Assembly (NCBI RefSeq): GCF_905171765.1
Contig: NC_053392.1
Coordinates: forward strand, 500,136,556-500,200,555
Length of the DNA: 64,000 nucleotides
Direction: 5' to 3'
Origin: Bufo bufo
Lineage: Eukaryota; Chordata; Amphibia; Anura; Bufonidae
The notes beneath the pieces are model-generated. The model was not told where the DNA came from. It saw nothing but the letters and a program-made list of their open reading frames with translations, and searched no databases. How positions within the stretch are numbered: the stretch's first letter is position 1; the number at the start of each line of letters is the position of its first letter. Below, piece by piece: positions 23,761 through 33,954 of this stretch. The position numbers and the translations under genes were made by a program.

Positions 23761-24021
23761 ATGAGTTGGCAAATCTCCTGGGCATCACGGAAGCATTCTG
23801 GCACTTCCCGTACTATAGTCCTCCATGAACCTGTGTGTGGGATCAGATGCAGCTCTGGCACCCAAATGTACACCGAGGGGACAGTGCCATGTCATGAAAA
23901 GGATGTGTGGCCCATTAGAATTGTGCATGGTCTGCAGAAAGGGGCTGTGCATTGTGCCTGTGTATACTATGAAAGGGACATGGCAGACTCCAAGAAATCA
24001 AGCACTGATGGCCTAACCTAA
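23761..24021 (+). CDS. 86-codon open frame kept in all four units (unit A copy)
   Basis: ATG at 23761, stop at 24019-24021. The peptide is cysteine-containing (PVCGIRCSSG, VPCHEKDVW, VHCACVYYERDM) and unrecognised. The same-length frame is present in B, C and D. Two other frames overlap. A 64-codon frame (23825-24016) has a stop in unit C. A 35-codon stretch ending HFPYYSPP at 23828, with EKWRDLLHELANLLG before it, reads like a terminal exon. An ATTAAA lies at about 24039. Substitutions between copies are mixed silent and replacement, so coding is unproven. Confidence 0.3.
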   Translation: MSWQISWASRKHSGTSRTIVLHEPVCGIRCSSGTQMYTEGTVPCHEKDVWPIRIVHGLQKGAVHCACVYYERDMADSKKSSTDGLT

Positions 24022-24418
24022 GGAAAGGGCATCAGAATTAAAGTTGCAATGAAAACTTGCTCTGCTATATAGCTGCCCAACTGTGGTTGCACAGTATATT
24101 ACACACCAATCAGCCATAACATTGGAACCACATACTGGCGTAGGTGAACTGAATAACATTATATTGTGTCAATATCAATTGTGGATTATACATATAAGGT
24201 GACAAGTGAACATTCAGTTCCTGAAGTTGATGTACTGGAAGCAGGAAAAAGGAGTCAGAGCACACTGTGCATTACAGCTTGCTGTATATGTAATTGAGAC
24301 CCCATACCTGACGTGGGTATTTGAAATACAGTGCAGATACCAGCTCACTCAAATTAATGGATCAAATATACCCATGTGCACGGTGCCTGGTTTTTCAACC
24401 TCCTTGAAGGGATGCAGC

Positions 24419-24611
24419 AAATAAATAACAGATGGCTCCAGCACTTACTTTTGTTGAAGTGTCATATTCTCCATTCTTTATTGGTAGGTATTGACAGCCG
24501 ATACACCTTTGAGTTTATTATGTCCTATATGTCTGGGAATACCTACCAATAAAGAATGGAGAATATGACACTTCAACAAAAGTGAGTGCTGGAGCCATCT
24601 GTTATTTATTT
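24419..24611. repeat. Second GCTCCAGCACT hairpin, with a different stem
   Basis: Long inverted repeat AATAAATAACAGATGGCTCC ... GGAGCCATCTGTTATTTATT, with a TTCTTTATTGGTAGGTATT / AATACCTACCAATAAAGAA stem and a ~45-base loop. It shares the GCTCCAGCACT outer block and an AATAAAG stem position with the hairpin at 21653-21923, but the remaining stem sequence is unrelated. Confidence 0.75.
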
Positions 24612-24614
24612 CTT

Positions 24615-24760
24615 CGTCTGTAAGATCTCGCTGCTATAGGGGTTGAGCGAAGTACCGGCGCATGCGCGCTTCGCTGTAAGAAGCCAAATGGAGAAGTCCG
24701 CACGGGCGCATCAGGCAGAGCCCTGTGCGCAAGCGCGAGATCTTACAGCAGAAGGAGGGG
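24615..24760. repeat. CpG-rich inverted repeat
   Basis: CTGTAAGATCTCGC at 24618 is matched by GCGAGATCTTACAG at 24735-24748, around a CGCATGCGCGCTTCG-rich centre. The boundaries suggest a small MITE; no duplication was established. The following 24761-24884 is G+C-rich with no gene. Confidence 0.55.
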
Positions 24761-24889
24761 GGAGGGAGGGAGAGCGAGAGGCGGCACAGAGAATTAGGAG
24801 GCGGCGCAGAAGTCCGGAAAGGCGGCGCTGGGCACGAACGGCGATGGGTCCGGCGGGCATCTTGCACCCATTAACATCCCCTTGGGCAC

Positions 24890-25346
24890 TGAAAGGAATC
24901 CATGTTCTTTATTATGTCAAAACCAATTCTGCTTTTTGCTGAAGTTTTGTTTCTCTGTTAAGAAGTAACTCTGATTGCTGTAAAACTAATAACTGTAAGG
25001 TTTCTATTCTCTGTAACCCTGAATCTTATCTCTTTGGCACTACTCCCGGACAATATTCCTAATATGGAAGTTCCGTTTTTATTTCTATTTCTCTGACTGT
25101 AGAATGAAACGTGTTAATATGATAGGTTAAATACATAACATACGATGATATGCTAATAAAGAGGGTAAAGCCCCCTCTATATAACCTGTGTGCATTAAAA
25201 ATAAACCTCAGAGTGTTCATTCAGTACATCACTGTTGTGTCTTTCGTGCCCTACTGAGTGAAGCGCTCTCCTGACGTCAGAAATGGACTCAAACCAAGCC
25301 GATACTAGAAGTTTGGTGCCAGGGGTACCAAGTGGGATTCCTATCA
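24890..25346 (+). repeat. 5' LTR
   Basis: 457 bp, TGAAAG...CTATCA. TATA box CTATATAA at 25177-25184 and AATAAA at 25200-25205, placing U3/R/U5 in the usual order. By eye it differs from the 3' LTR by five substitutions and one 8-bp indel. Confidence 0.92.
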
Positions 25347-25349
25347 GTT

Positions 25350-25370
25350 TGGGGGCTCGTGTCCGGGGAT
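25350..25370 (+). other. Primer binding site, tRNA-Pro-like with a 2-nt insertion
   Basis: TGGGGGCTCGTGTCCGGGGA directly after the LTR resembles the tRNA-Pro primer site used by many gammaretroviruses, with an extra GT in the middle. The insertion would weaken priming if it is not a later mutation. Confidence 0.7.
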
Positions 25371-25505
25371 CGAGAAGGTTTTCCTCGTGTTCGGTAAGGA
25401 AGGCATCTGTTATTGTCCTCTGGCCGATCCGAGGACCACGTCTCGATCTAGTAAGTAGAACCTACAACTTCTAGTATAATTACTGTATCAGGGATACAGG
25501 GTACA

Positions 25506-25548
25506 GACTCCGGGAGTCTGGGGGAGTGACAGGGGGACTCCGGGAGTC
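25506..25548 (+). other. Twin GACTCCGGGAGTC hairpins in the leader (possible packaging/dimer signal)
   Basis: Two identical perfect 13-nt hairpins (5-bp stem, CGG loop) at 25506-25518 and 25536-25548, between the primer site and the gag start. Paired stem-loops here are characteristic of retroviral encapsidation/dimerisation regions. The role is inferred from position. Confidence 0.5.
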
Positions 25549-25996
25549 CGCCGTGAGGATCACTCAGAGAAAATATAGTGCGCACTACATAATATTGTCT
25601 CAGGGAGACAAGGATGGAGCTTGGTTTGACTCTTTTAACGTTGTTTTAAAGTATAAGATTATTAGAGTTGAGATAAGGATACTGATGTCCGGGTGGTAAG
25701 TGTACGGACTGAAGTTCACTATTTGCATAGAGTTTTAAGGACATTGCATTGTTGTTTTACTGTGTTGCGGAGGTCTGCAATACGCCCCACCCCCGGCTGG
25801 GAGCAATCCATTAACCCGCAGATAGGTGAACACAAGCGGCAGACCAAAGCAACAAATTATATGTTTGATGAGACACTCTGATATTTTCTGATCAGACCTG
25901 AGTCCTTTGCCTAGTTGACAGCATTAATTTGTCGAATCCTTAACGCTTCAGTACAGCCAGTCCTAGGAAAGTAGCATCATTAAAATATCAGACGGA

Positions 25997-26300
25997 ATGG
26001 GGTCACAAGGGTCTAAAACAAATCATCCCAAACCTGAGACGGGAGAAACATGCAAAGTTTATGTTGCACGGTGTAGTCCCACAAATTACTTCCTATTTAA
26101 CCCATGGGTGGATAACTTAGCTGGATGGACTGAGTTCATGCAAGCTGCTAGCCCCTTTTCCCAGGGACGGCGATAATAGCCCGTACCACATGGACATGAT
26201 AAAGGGTCTTTGTCTGGGAGACAAAGAAGCATGGCCACATTTTGACCATGACCCGTCCTAGGATATGGATTACATGATACAAAGGAGTAGGGAATCCTGC
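25997..26300 (+). pseudogene. gag remnant (matrix N-terminus)
   Basis: ATG at 25997 starts MGSQGSK, with Gly at position 2 as needed for myristoylation of retroviral matrix. About 59 codons follow (WVDNLAGWTEF region), then a TAA. A frameshifted continuation (MDMIKGLCLGDKEAWP) ends at a TAG near 26261. Capsid (major homology region) and nucleocapsid zinc knuckles are not found. Confidence 0.7.
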
Positions 26301-27125
26301 AGAGTAAGTTATGTTATATGTGTAATATTATTATAGAAGACTAAAATTGTTCAATAATTTTCTTTCCCCAGCAGTGTAATGTGAGAATCCAGTTAACAAG
26401 AATTATTATATATGTACAACATTAACTAAGAACACCTGACATATAAAATGATTTGGGTTTAACAAAATTACTTTATGATTATAACATGTATATTGTCTTA
26501 CAGTGACAGACCATCAGCAATTCTGGGTGTGGTGTCGCTGTTTCCCGGAAAGCTGTGTTTGTCTGTGCTGCAAGTTTTGGGATGAAACAAAGACAATTGT
26601 GTGATTAGGTTGGAAGACAAATGATTCAGTGGAATGTGAATGGGTGTGGCTCTGAGTTGTAGTGGAGTTGAAAGTGTGAAAGAGCCCTAATGGATGCTTT
26701 AGGAGAGCTGTGTGTGCAATTCAGTTTTTATGTGTAAGGGCGTGGTTATGAGCTGTTTTGTGAAGATCAGTACATGAAATGTATATGAATGTGTATGGAG
26801 TACGATATTTGTTTTCATATAATATGCGCATTGAGAATTTTATTTTTCTTGGAAGTTTTTGGTTTTTATTGGTGCCAACAGCATTGATCAAGCTGTACAT
26901 TTTTTTTATCGAAGTTAATGAAAAGTTTCTTATGGGCCCTTTGTGTGTTCATGTCTGTATTGTCAGATCTGTTTGTTTCAATGTTTGAAGTTACGTGTTA
27001 CATGTTAAGTGTTGTGCTTCACATCAGAGCTCTGTCCTCATGGACAGCTGGGACACTAATGACAGACAGAAGGTGGACCACAGCGTCCGACTAAAAGGGG
27101 TGGACTTAGATGACTCAGAGTAGGA
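26301..27125. other. Non-coding stretch replacing most of gag
   Basis: AT-rich, many stops in all frames. No capsid or nucleocapsid motifs. Origin unknown: a deletion with filler, or very decayed sequence. Confidence 0.5.
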
Positions 27126-28800
27126 TTCATGGTAGATAGCAGTGCAACCTCAAGTGTGTTAAGTAAAGATTTGTTCATTAAGCTTGACTTACAAGTGTCA
27201 GCCAAAAATCAGGGCATAAGAGTACACTCAGATCTCATTCCAATCTCTACACCAGTGCCACTGATTCTTGCAAACATACAGAACCACCCAGAACTTAACA
27301 ACATTAACCCTGCACTATGGTCTTCAAATGAATATGACACAGGATTCATAGATTGCACACCTTACAAAGCTACTGTAAAACCAGGGGTCATTTCAGTGTT
27401 CCAGAAACAATACCTACTGCCAAAAGAGAAACTCGATGGACTTAGGCGAATGATAAAAGAATTCCTACAAAAGGGAATCCTGGAAGAGGTGATTTCCACC
27501 CTACAGCACGCCCGTGAATCCAGTGACAAAGGCAGATGGTACTACCCACTTTGTACAGGATTTAAGGGCCATCAACAACATCATTGTGCCTATAGCCCCT
27601 GTTGTACCTCACATCACTCAATTACTATCTGCCATTCCAGCAGACGCTGTTTGGTTCAGTGTGATAGATCTGAAAAATCCATTCTTTTCTATCCCAGTTG
27701 ACAAGAAGACCAGACAAATTTTTGCTTTTTCCTTTGACAGATGTCAACTGACCTGGGGCAGAATGCCCTAGGGATGTGCTGATTCACCTGTAGTGTACAG
27801 CATAGTCCTCCAAGCCACGTTAGAACCATGGTACCCCCCCCCCCCAAGGTTCCGTGTTGTTGCAATACGTGGATGATTTACTGTTGTGCAGTATGTCAGT
27901 GGAGGCCAAGATTGAGGATGGTATATCACTGTTACAATGGTTGTTTGAATGTGGACACAAAGTGTCATTAGGGAAAATGCAATGTTGTAAACAGCAAGTC
28001 GAATACTTGGGGTTTGTCCTCAAAAGGGGGAAAGGAGGATCAGTCCAGGGAGAGTTCAGTCTGTAGCGGGCTTGGTCACCCCGCTCTCCAAGAAGGAAAT
28101 GCTATCCTTCCTTGGTATGATAAACTACTGCAGACAATGGATCCCAGACTGTTCCTACTATGACAATATCTTGAGGCAGGCAACACTGCAGGACAAACCT
28201 GATTTAATAAGATGGTCTTCAGAAATGTACAATGCATTTGATTATCTGAAATGTTCATTAATGTCAAGTCCAGGATTGGGCCTCCCTGACTACAAACTTC
28301 CACATGTTTGCACTACAAAATTGTAAAACCATGGCGGGTGTACTGACACAAGAACACGGAGGCAAGTTGTGTCCTTGTGTATTTTTCTCAAAGGTAATGC
28401 CCACCCTTGTTCAAGGGATACCGGCATGTCTGTGTTCTCTTGCAGCCTGTGCTATGATGGTAGAGTTGGCAACTCCTTTCACAATGTGACGCTACACCAT
28501 TTTTGCACACTACACATGATGTTATAGGCCTACTCAAGGGCATACACACTCAACACAGCAGGCAGCTGAGCTCATTGCACTCACTAGAGCATGTATTCTA
28601 CATACTGATAGATCTGTCACCATTTATACTGATAGTAGGTACGCACATGGGGTAGTGTGGGACCATGGTATGATTTGAGGAGAGGATTCACGGCAGCAGA
28701 TGGTAAGGATCATGTCTCACAGGGCAATGCGCTGGCAGATAAGGTGGCGAAACGAGTGGCCAAATGCAACCCCACAGGTCCATGTAACCATTGGGAGATG
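27126..28800 (+). pseudogene. pol remnant: protease, reverse transcriptase, RNase H
   Basis: Protease active-site region reads MVDSSATSSVLS: the Asp is kept, the usual Gly after Thr/Ser is Ser. Reverse transcriptase: YLLPKEKLDGLRRMI, DLRAINNI, FSVIDLKNPFFSIPV (first catalytic Asp kept) and YVDD at 27866-27877 (both Asp kept). The thumb/connection includes SFLGMINYCRQWIPD. RNase H: AAELIALTRAC and TIYTDSRYAHGVVW, then GNALADKVAKRVAK. The frame changes near 27500, a stop follows at ~27770, a C-run indel at 27833-27845, a stop at ~28066 and another at ~28323. All key motifs are seen but spread over several frames; non-functional. Confidence 0.85.
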
Positions 28801-29489
28801 CCATGTTTAGCACCTCCAACCCCTGAGATGTCACAAATGCTTACTGATCTTCAAAGATATTCCACTGAACAGGAACAGCAAGACTGGTGTTATCCAGTAT
28901 TGCAGAAAAATCCTAAGACAGGATTAGTCTGCAAAGAGGGGGTAGGATATAACAGCATTGAGAATCCTTACAGATACTCATGGGAAGGCCTTTCCCCACC
29001 CGCCCAACAATAGTGCAGGAAGGAGACTTTGATTTTATAAGGGAAGAATATGTCACCAAATTGATACAGGTACTTAATAAAATTGAGGAAAAAGTTGCTT
29101 GTAAGTCTCCCTCTCTTCCACAGGAACCCACCCACCCATACAGGGTGGGGGATGAGGTAGTGATCAAAACACTGAAGAAAGGAAAATCCCAAGGTGACTT
29201 CGCATATGGCCCACCCACTATCGTGGTTGCAGTGACCAGAACAGCTGTGCTGACTGAACAGTCTCCAACTTGGATCCACGCCACCCGAGTGAAGCTTGTG
29301 AGAACAAGAGAGGAGGCAGGAACGGAGGCAGACAGCCTTGGCCTTGAAGAAGGCCCAGAGGTACTAACGGGGGCAGACAGCCCTGACCTCCAACAAGGCC
29401 CAGAGGTACTAATGGGGGCAGACAGCCCTGACCTCCAACATGATGAGCTCCTCACCCCTTTCTGGGAAATGGTTGAATGTACTGACTAA
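28801..29489 (+). pseudogene. pol remnant: integrase C-terminus, catalytic core deleted
   Basis: After the RNase H end (to ~28960) the sequence passes directly to the integrase C-terminal part: RPFPTRPTIVQEGDFDFIREE, HPYRVGDEVVIKTLKKG and WIHATRVKLV. The last resembles the terminal SH3-like domain of gammaretroviral integrase. The HHCC zinc domain and the DDE core are absent. The tail has three ~45-bp repeats (GADSPDLQQGPEVL type, 29310-29440) and ends at 29487-29489, overlapping the env start. Confidence 0.8.
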
Positions 29490-31047
29490 GATTGCTTCAA
29501 TAATCTTGTTGATTTTACCAATTAGTAGTAAGGGAGAAGTAGCCGCAACTAGCAAGGGCGGCATCATCACCTTTTGGTATAATTCATCTAACACTCACGT
29601 AGCTACCTACACCTTTTGCCTTTGTGATATATTGAAAACATGTTCATATTATAACTATTGTTCCAACGACTATGTAGAAGGACAGGCCTATATATGTGTA
29701 ACAGACTCATACTGGGGAAAAGGTTGTGGATACTGGGGATCAGTGGGATGGAATACAGGGACAGAATGGGGATATAAACCAGAAAGCGCCCTCAAAAGGA
29801 GGGATAAAAATTCTAAGTCCCTTTTGACTAGAATGACACTCCTTGAGAGAGGGACGTGTTATGTGGACACCTCCTCATTGAATTATTGCAAAAAAAGGTC
29901 AGCGGAAATGAAGATTGTATTGACAATAGACAACCCTGGTAAATAAGATGAAGGAGATTATGTATTGGGATGGTACTTCCATAAAATGTGTGGAGCTGAG
30001 ACTTCTCAGGTAACACAAATGTTCAAACTTAGAGATATGTATAAGTCTAAGGAATACCAGCCCATCACAGGTGTCCCAAAAAACCCACTAGCCCCACATA
30101 TAGTTTCTCTAAAAAACCTAAGGGCCATATCTAATCCCACATATGAGGATACTTTGGCCATGGGGACGGGTTTTTCTGATGTTAATTTGTGGCTGGAGTG
30201 GATGAAGTATAGTGCAGCCTCTGTGAATAAAAGTAACTGTTACATATGCAGTGCTGCCAAGCCACACCTAGGTACAGTACCCCTAGTGTTACCAGAAAGT
30301 GTTGAAGAATGTTTTTTGACTCTTTGTTAATATGTCTTACAACCACAGTGCATGTACAGAATGGAAATCAAAATACCCTCTGTTGTTAAAAAATCCTCGC
30401 CCAGGGGCAGGCATCCAGGTATATCCAGGTAACTACACATGTTACAAGGGGAGTACACATGGGAGGAATGTACAGAATTTCACCAAAGGTTATTGTCACA
30501 AATACAGCAATCTGAACATATCCCTCACTCAGAACCAAGTGTACTCCATAGGAGATGTGTACTGGATCTGTGGAGATGGAAAAATAAGATCCAGATTGGA
30601 AGGTGCCTGGAAAGGTGAATGTGCGCTTGCCAAAGCTATAATGAACATGCACATTTTTACTGAATCAGATATTATAGACAAAGGGGTGCTAAAGATAAAC
30701 AAAAGAAGCAGCCCCCTTTCAAGTTTTGATCCCCATGTGTATATAGATGCAATAGGTGTTCCAAGAGGGGTCCCAGATGAGTTCAAAGCTAGAGATCAAG
30801 TAGCTGCCGGATTTGAATCAATATTTCCAATCATTACTGTGAATAAAAATGTGGATTGGATAAATTACATATACTACAATCAGCAAAGGTTTGTAAACTA
30901 TACCAGAGATGCATTTCTAGGGGTAGCAGAAGAACTACAAGCAGACTCAATCATGACATTCCAGAATCGAATGGTGTTGGATATGATTCTTGCAGAGAAG
31001 GGCGGAGTGTGCCGAGTATTGACTGATCCAACCTCCTGCTGCACATA

Positions 31048-32696
31048 CAGTCAGGTCCATAAATATTGGGACATCGACACAATTCTAACATTTTTGGCTC
31101 TATAAACCACCACAATGGATTTGAAATGAAACAAACAAAATGTGCTTTAACTGCAGACTGTCAGCTTTAATTTGAGGGTATTTACATCCAAATCAGGTGA
31201 ACGTTGTAGGAATTACAACAGTTTGCATATGTGCCTCCCACTTGTTAAGGGACCAAAAGTAATGGGACAGAATAATAATCAGAAATCAAACTTTCACTTT
31301 TTAATACTTGGTTGGAAATCCTTTGCAATCAATTACAGCCTGAAGTCTGGAACGCATAGACATCACCAGACGCTGGGTTTCATCCCTGGTGATGCTTTGC
31401 CAGGCCTCTACTGCAACTGTCTTCAGTTCCTGCTTGTTCTTGGGGCATTTTCCCTTTCAGTTTTGTCTTCAGCAAGTGAAATGCATGCTCAATCGGATTC
31501 AGATCAGGTGATTGACTTGGCCATTACATAACATTCCACTTCTTTCCCTTAAAAAACTCTTTGGTTGCTTTTGCAGTATGCTTTGGGTCAATGTCCATCT
31601 GCACTGTGATGCGCTGTCCAATGAGTTCTGAAGCATTTGGCTGAATATGAGCAGATAATTTTGCCCGAAACACTTCAGAATTTATCCTGCTGCTTTTGTC
31701 AGCAGTCACATCATCAATAAATACAGGAGAACCAGTTCCATTGGCAGCCATACATGCCCACGCCATGACACTACCACCACCATGCTTCACTGATGAGGTG
31801 GTATGCTTAGATCATGAGCAGTTCCTTTTCTTCTCCATACTCTTCTCTTCCCATCACTCTGGTACAAGTTGATCTTGGTCTCATCTGTCCATAGGATGTT
31901 GTTCCAGAACTGTGAAGGCTTTTTTAGATGTCGTTTGGCAAACTCTAATCTGGCCTTCCTGTTTTTGAGGCTCACCAATGGTTTACATCTTGTGGTGAAC
32001 CCTCTGTATTCACTCTGGTGAAGTCTTCTCTTGATTGTTGACTTTGACACACATACACCTACCTCCTGGAGAGTGTTCTTGATCTGGCAAACTGTTGTAA
32101 AGGGTGTTTTCTTCACCAGGGAAATAATTCTTTGGTCATCCACCACAGTTGTTTTCCGTGGTCTTCTGGGTCTTTTGGTGTTGCTGAGCTCACCGGTGCG
32201 TTCCTTCTTTTTAAGAATGTTCCAAACTGTTGTTTTGGCCACGCCTAATGTTTTTGCTATCTCTCTGATGGATTTGTTTTGTTTTTTCAGCCTAATGATG
32301 GCTTGCTTCACTGATAGTGACAGCTCTTTGGATCTCATCTTGAGAGTTGTCAGCAACAGATTCCAAATGCAAATAGCAGACTTGAAATGAACTCTGGACC
32401 TTTTATCTGCTCATTATAATTGGGATAATGAGGGAATAACACACACCTGGTCATGGAACAGCTGAGAAGCCAATTGTCCCATTACTTTTGGTCACTTAAC
32501 AAGTGGGAGGCACATATGCAAACTGTTGTGATTCCTACACCGTTCACCTGATTTGGATGTAAATACCCTCAAATTAAAGCTGACAGTCTGCAGTTAAAGG
32601 ACATCTTGTTCGTCTAATTTCAAATCCATTTTGGTGGTGTATAGAGCCAAAAATGTTAGAATTGTGTCGATGTCCCAATATTTATGGACCTGACTG
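31048..32696 (-). mobile_element. Tc1-like transposon inside env
   Basis: 1649 bp with ~220-bp inverted repeats beginning CAGTCAGGTCCATAAATATT. It is flanked by TA at 31046-31047 and 32697-32698. The inverted repeats differ at a handful of positions. It contains a minus-strand transposase pseudogene. Full-length structure. Confidence 0.95.
31301..32356 (-). pseudogene. Tc1-like DD34E transposase, one frameshift and one stop
   Basis: About 350 codons, the usual Tc1-like length. N-terminal paired-like helix-turn-helix (IREIAKTLGVAKTTVWNILK) and second HTH/AT-hook-like block (TKRPRRPRKTT), then WTDETK (first Asp), GGGSVMAWACM, QMDIDPKHTAKA (second Asp) and SPDLNPIE (Glu). There are 34 residues between the last two catalytic residues. 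A frameshift near 31790-31800 and a TAA just before WPSQSPDLNPIE (about 31522) inactivate it. Confidence 0.92.
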
Positions 32697-33085
32697 TACA
32701 TACCAAATAATACTGGCCCCACTGGTAAGGTCACAATAGCTATAAAGAAGCTTGAAGATCTGTCAGTAGAACTGAAAAAGAACTCAGGTATAAATAATCC
32801 ATGGGATCAATACTTTGGGTGGTTCACAAGTTGGAAACAAGGTCTCATGCAACTAGGGATTGTCATACTAATAGTAATTGTAGTAATAGGTGTAGTAGCA
32901 TTATGTGTTATTCCCTGTGTGAGACGAATGCTAGAAAAAGGGCTCTCTAATATGTCATTATATCAGACTACTGTACCCCAGGAGGATCGAAGCCCAGATG
33001 GGTATAAGAATTACCTAATATCATATAGAGAAAAAAAAAAGGACAAGAAAGGAAAGAACCATGTAGTGTGAAACACTAAAGGTTC

Positions 33086-33097
33086 TAAGAGGGGATT
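33086..33097 (+). other. Polypurine tract before the 3' LTR
   Basis: TAAGAGGGGATT directly abuts the 3' LTR start. The run AAGAGGGGA is the expected plus-strand primer. Confidence 0.6.
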
Positions 33098-33562
33098 TGA
33101 AAGGAATCCATGTTCTTTATTATGTCAAAACCAATTCTGCTTTTTGCTGAAGTTTTGTTTCTCTGTTAAGAAGTAACTCTGATTGCTGTAAAACTAATAA
33201 CTGTAAGGTTTCTATTCTCTGTAACCCTGAATCTTATCTCTTTGGCACTACTCCCGGACAATATTCCTAATATGGAAGTTCCGTTTTTGTTTCTATTTCT
33301 CTGACTGTAGAATGAAACGTGTTAATATGATAGGTTAAATACATAACATACGATGATATGCTAATAAAGAGGGTAAAGCCCCCTCGATATAACCTGTGTG
33401 CATTAAAAATAAACCTCAGAGTGTTCATTCAGTACATCACTGTTGTGTCTTTCGTTACCTACTGAGTGAAGCGCTCTCCTGACGTCAGAAAGGGACTCAA
33501 ACCAAGCCGATACTAGAAGTTTGGTGCCAGGGGTACCAAGTGGGACTCAGAGATTCCTATCA
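33098..33562 (+). repeat. 3' LTR
   Basis: 465 bp. It carries an 8-bp ACTCAGAG insertion relative to the 5' LTR near its end and a TATA region changed to CTCGATATAA. Confidence 0.92.
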
Positions 33563-33720
33563 GGCACCTTATTTGTTTGACTAACAGGTTAGTAAAAGCT
33601 GTTTTTTAGCTAAATAAGCCCACAGATGACATTTCTAAGCCCACATCAGGAATCGTGAAGACGCCCTGAACATCAGCATATGTTTAGCTGACAGGGGTCA
33701 AACCTGGTGACAGAATCCCT
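33563..33720. mobile_element. Right arm of a TTAA MITE flanking the provirus
   Basis: Ends AACCTGGTGACAGAATCCCT directly at TTAA (33721-33724). That TTAA is intact in unit B at 41571-41574, so a TTAA-type element inserted exactly there. Its left arm and 1.4 kb of unit A have been lost. Confidence 0.5.
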
Positions 33721-33954
33721 TTAAGTGTTTCTGTAAGTATTCCCACGGTCCCAACCACCAGAGAGGCTGACACTTTTTCCTATGGTGTGCAAGCACGACC
33801 ACCGCTGATGAATTGCAGGGTGTTCATGATGCCTGGATATGAGCCTTGAATCAAGCCAGCAAAGGAAGCAATATAGACAATTACGTGATATATGAAATTT
33901 GTCTTATTGAATTAAAAAAAACTTGAAAACAGACAATTTTTTCTTTTTCCCCCT

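Larger units (their letters stand above)
29440..33071 (+). pseudogene. env remnant (surface + transmembrane), split by a Tc1-like element
   Basis: Start ATG 29440, overlapping pol. A hydrophobic signal peptide (IASIILLILPI) is followed by a cysteine-rich surface part with a CYIC motif near 30239. The transmembrane part has LQADSIMTFQNRMVLDMILA then GGVC and a CC pair, and a membrane span (GIVILIVIVVIGVVAL) at 32853-32900. A charged tail ends at 33069-33071. Breaks: an in-frame TAA at 29944-29946, a frameshift at the T-run near 30315, and the Tc1-like insertion at 31048-32696. The segment after the insertion is in phase with the segment before it. Spacing between the first Cys and the CC pair is 8 residues; 6 is usual. 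Confidence 0.88.
24890..33562 (+). mobile_element. Endogenous retrovirus (gammaretrovirus-like), decayed, with both LTRs
   Basis: LTRs at 24890-25346 and 33098-33562 are flanked by a 5-bp duplication GGCAC (24885-24889 and 33563-33567). The order is leader, gag remnant, protease-RT-RNase H, integrase C-terminus, env. The tRNA-Pro-like primer site, single-frame pol logic and env with transmembrane subunit fit a gammaretrovirus-like group. Gag beyond the matrix N-terminus and the integrase catalytic core are missing. Stops and frameshifts occur in gag, pol and env, and a 1.65-kb Tc1-like element splits env. Not capable of expression as an intact virus. Confidence 0.92.

Noticed and set aside
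27768..28023. Minus-strand frames opposite the reverse transcriptase
   Set aside because: The plus strand carries clear RT motifs including YVDD. The opposite frames are shadows.
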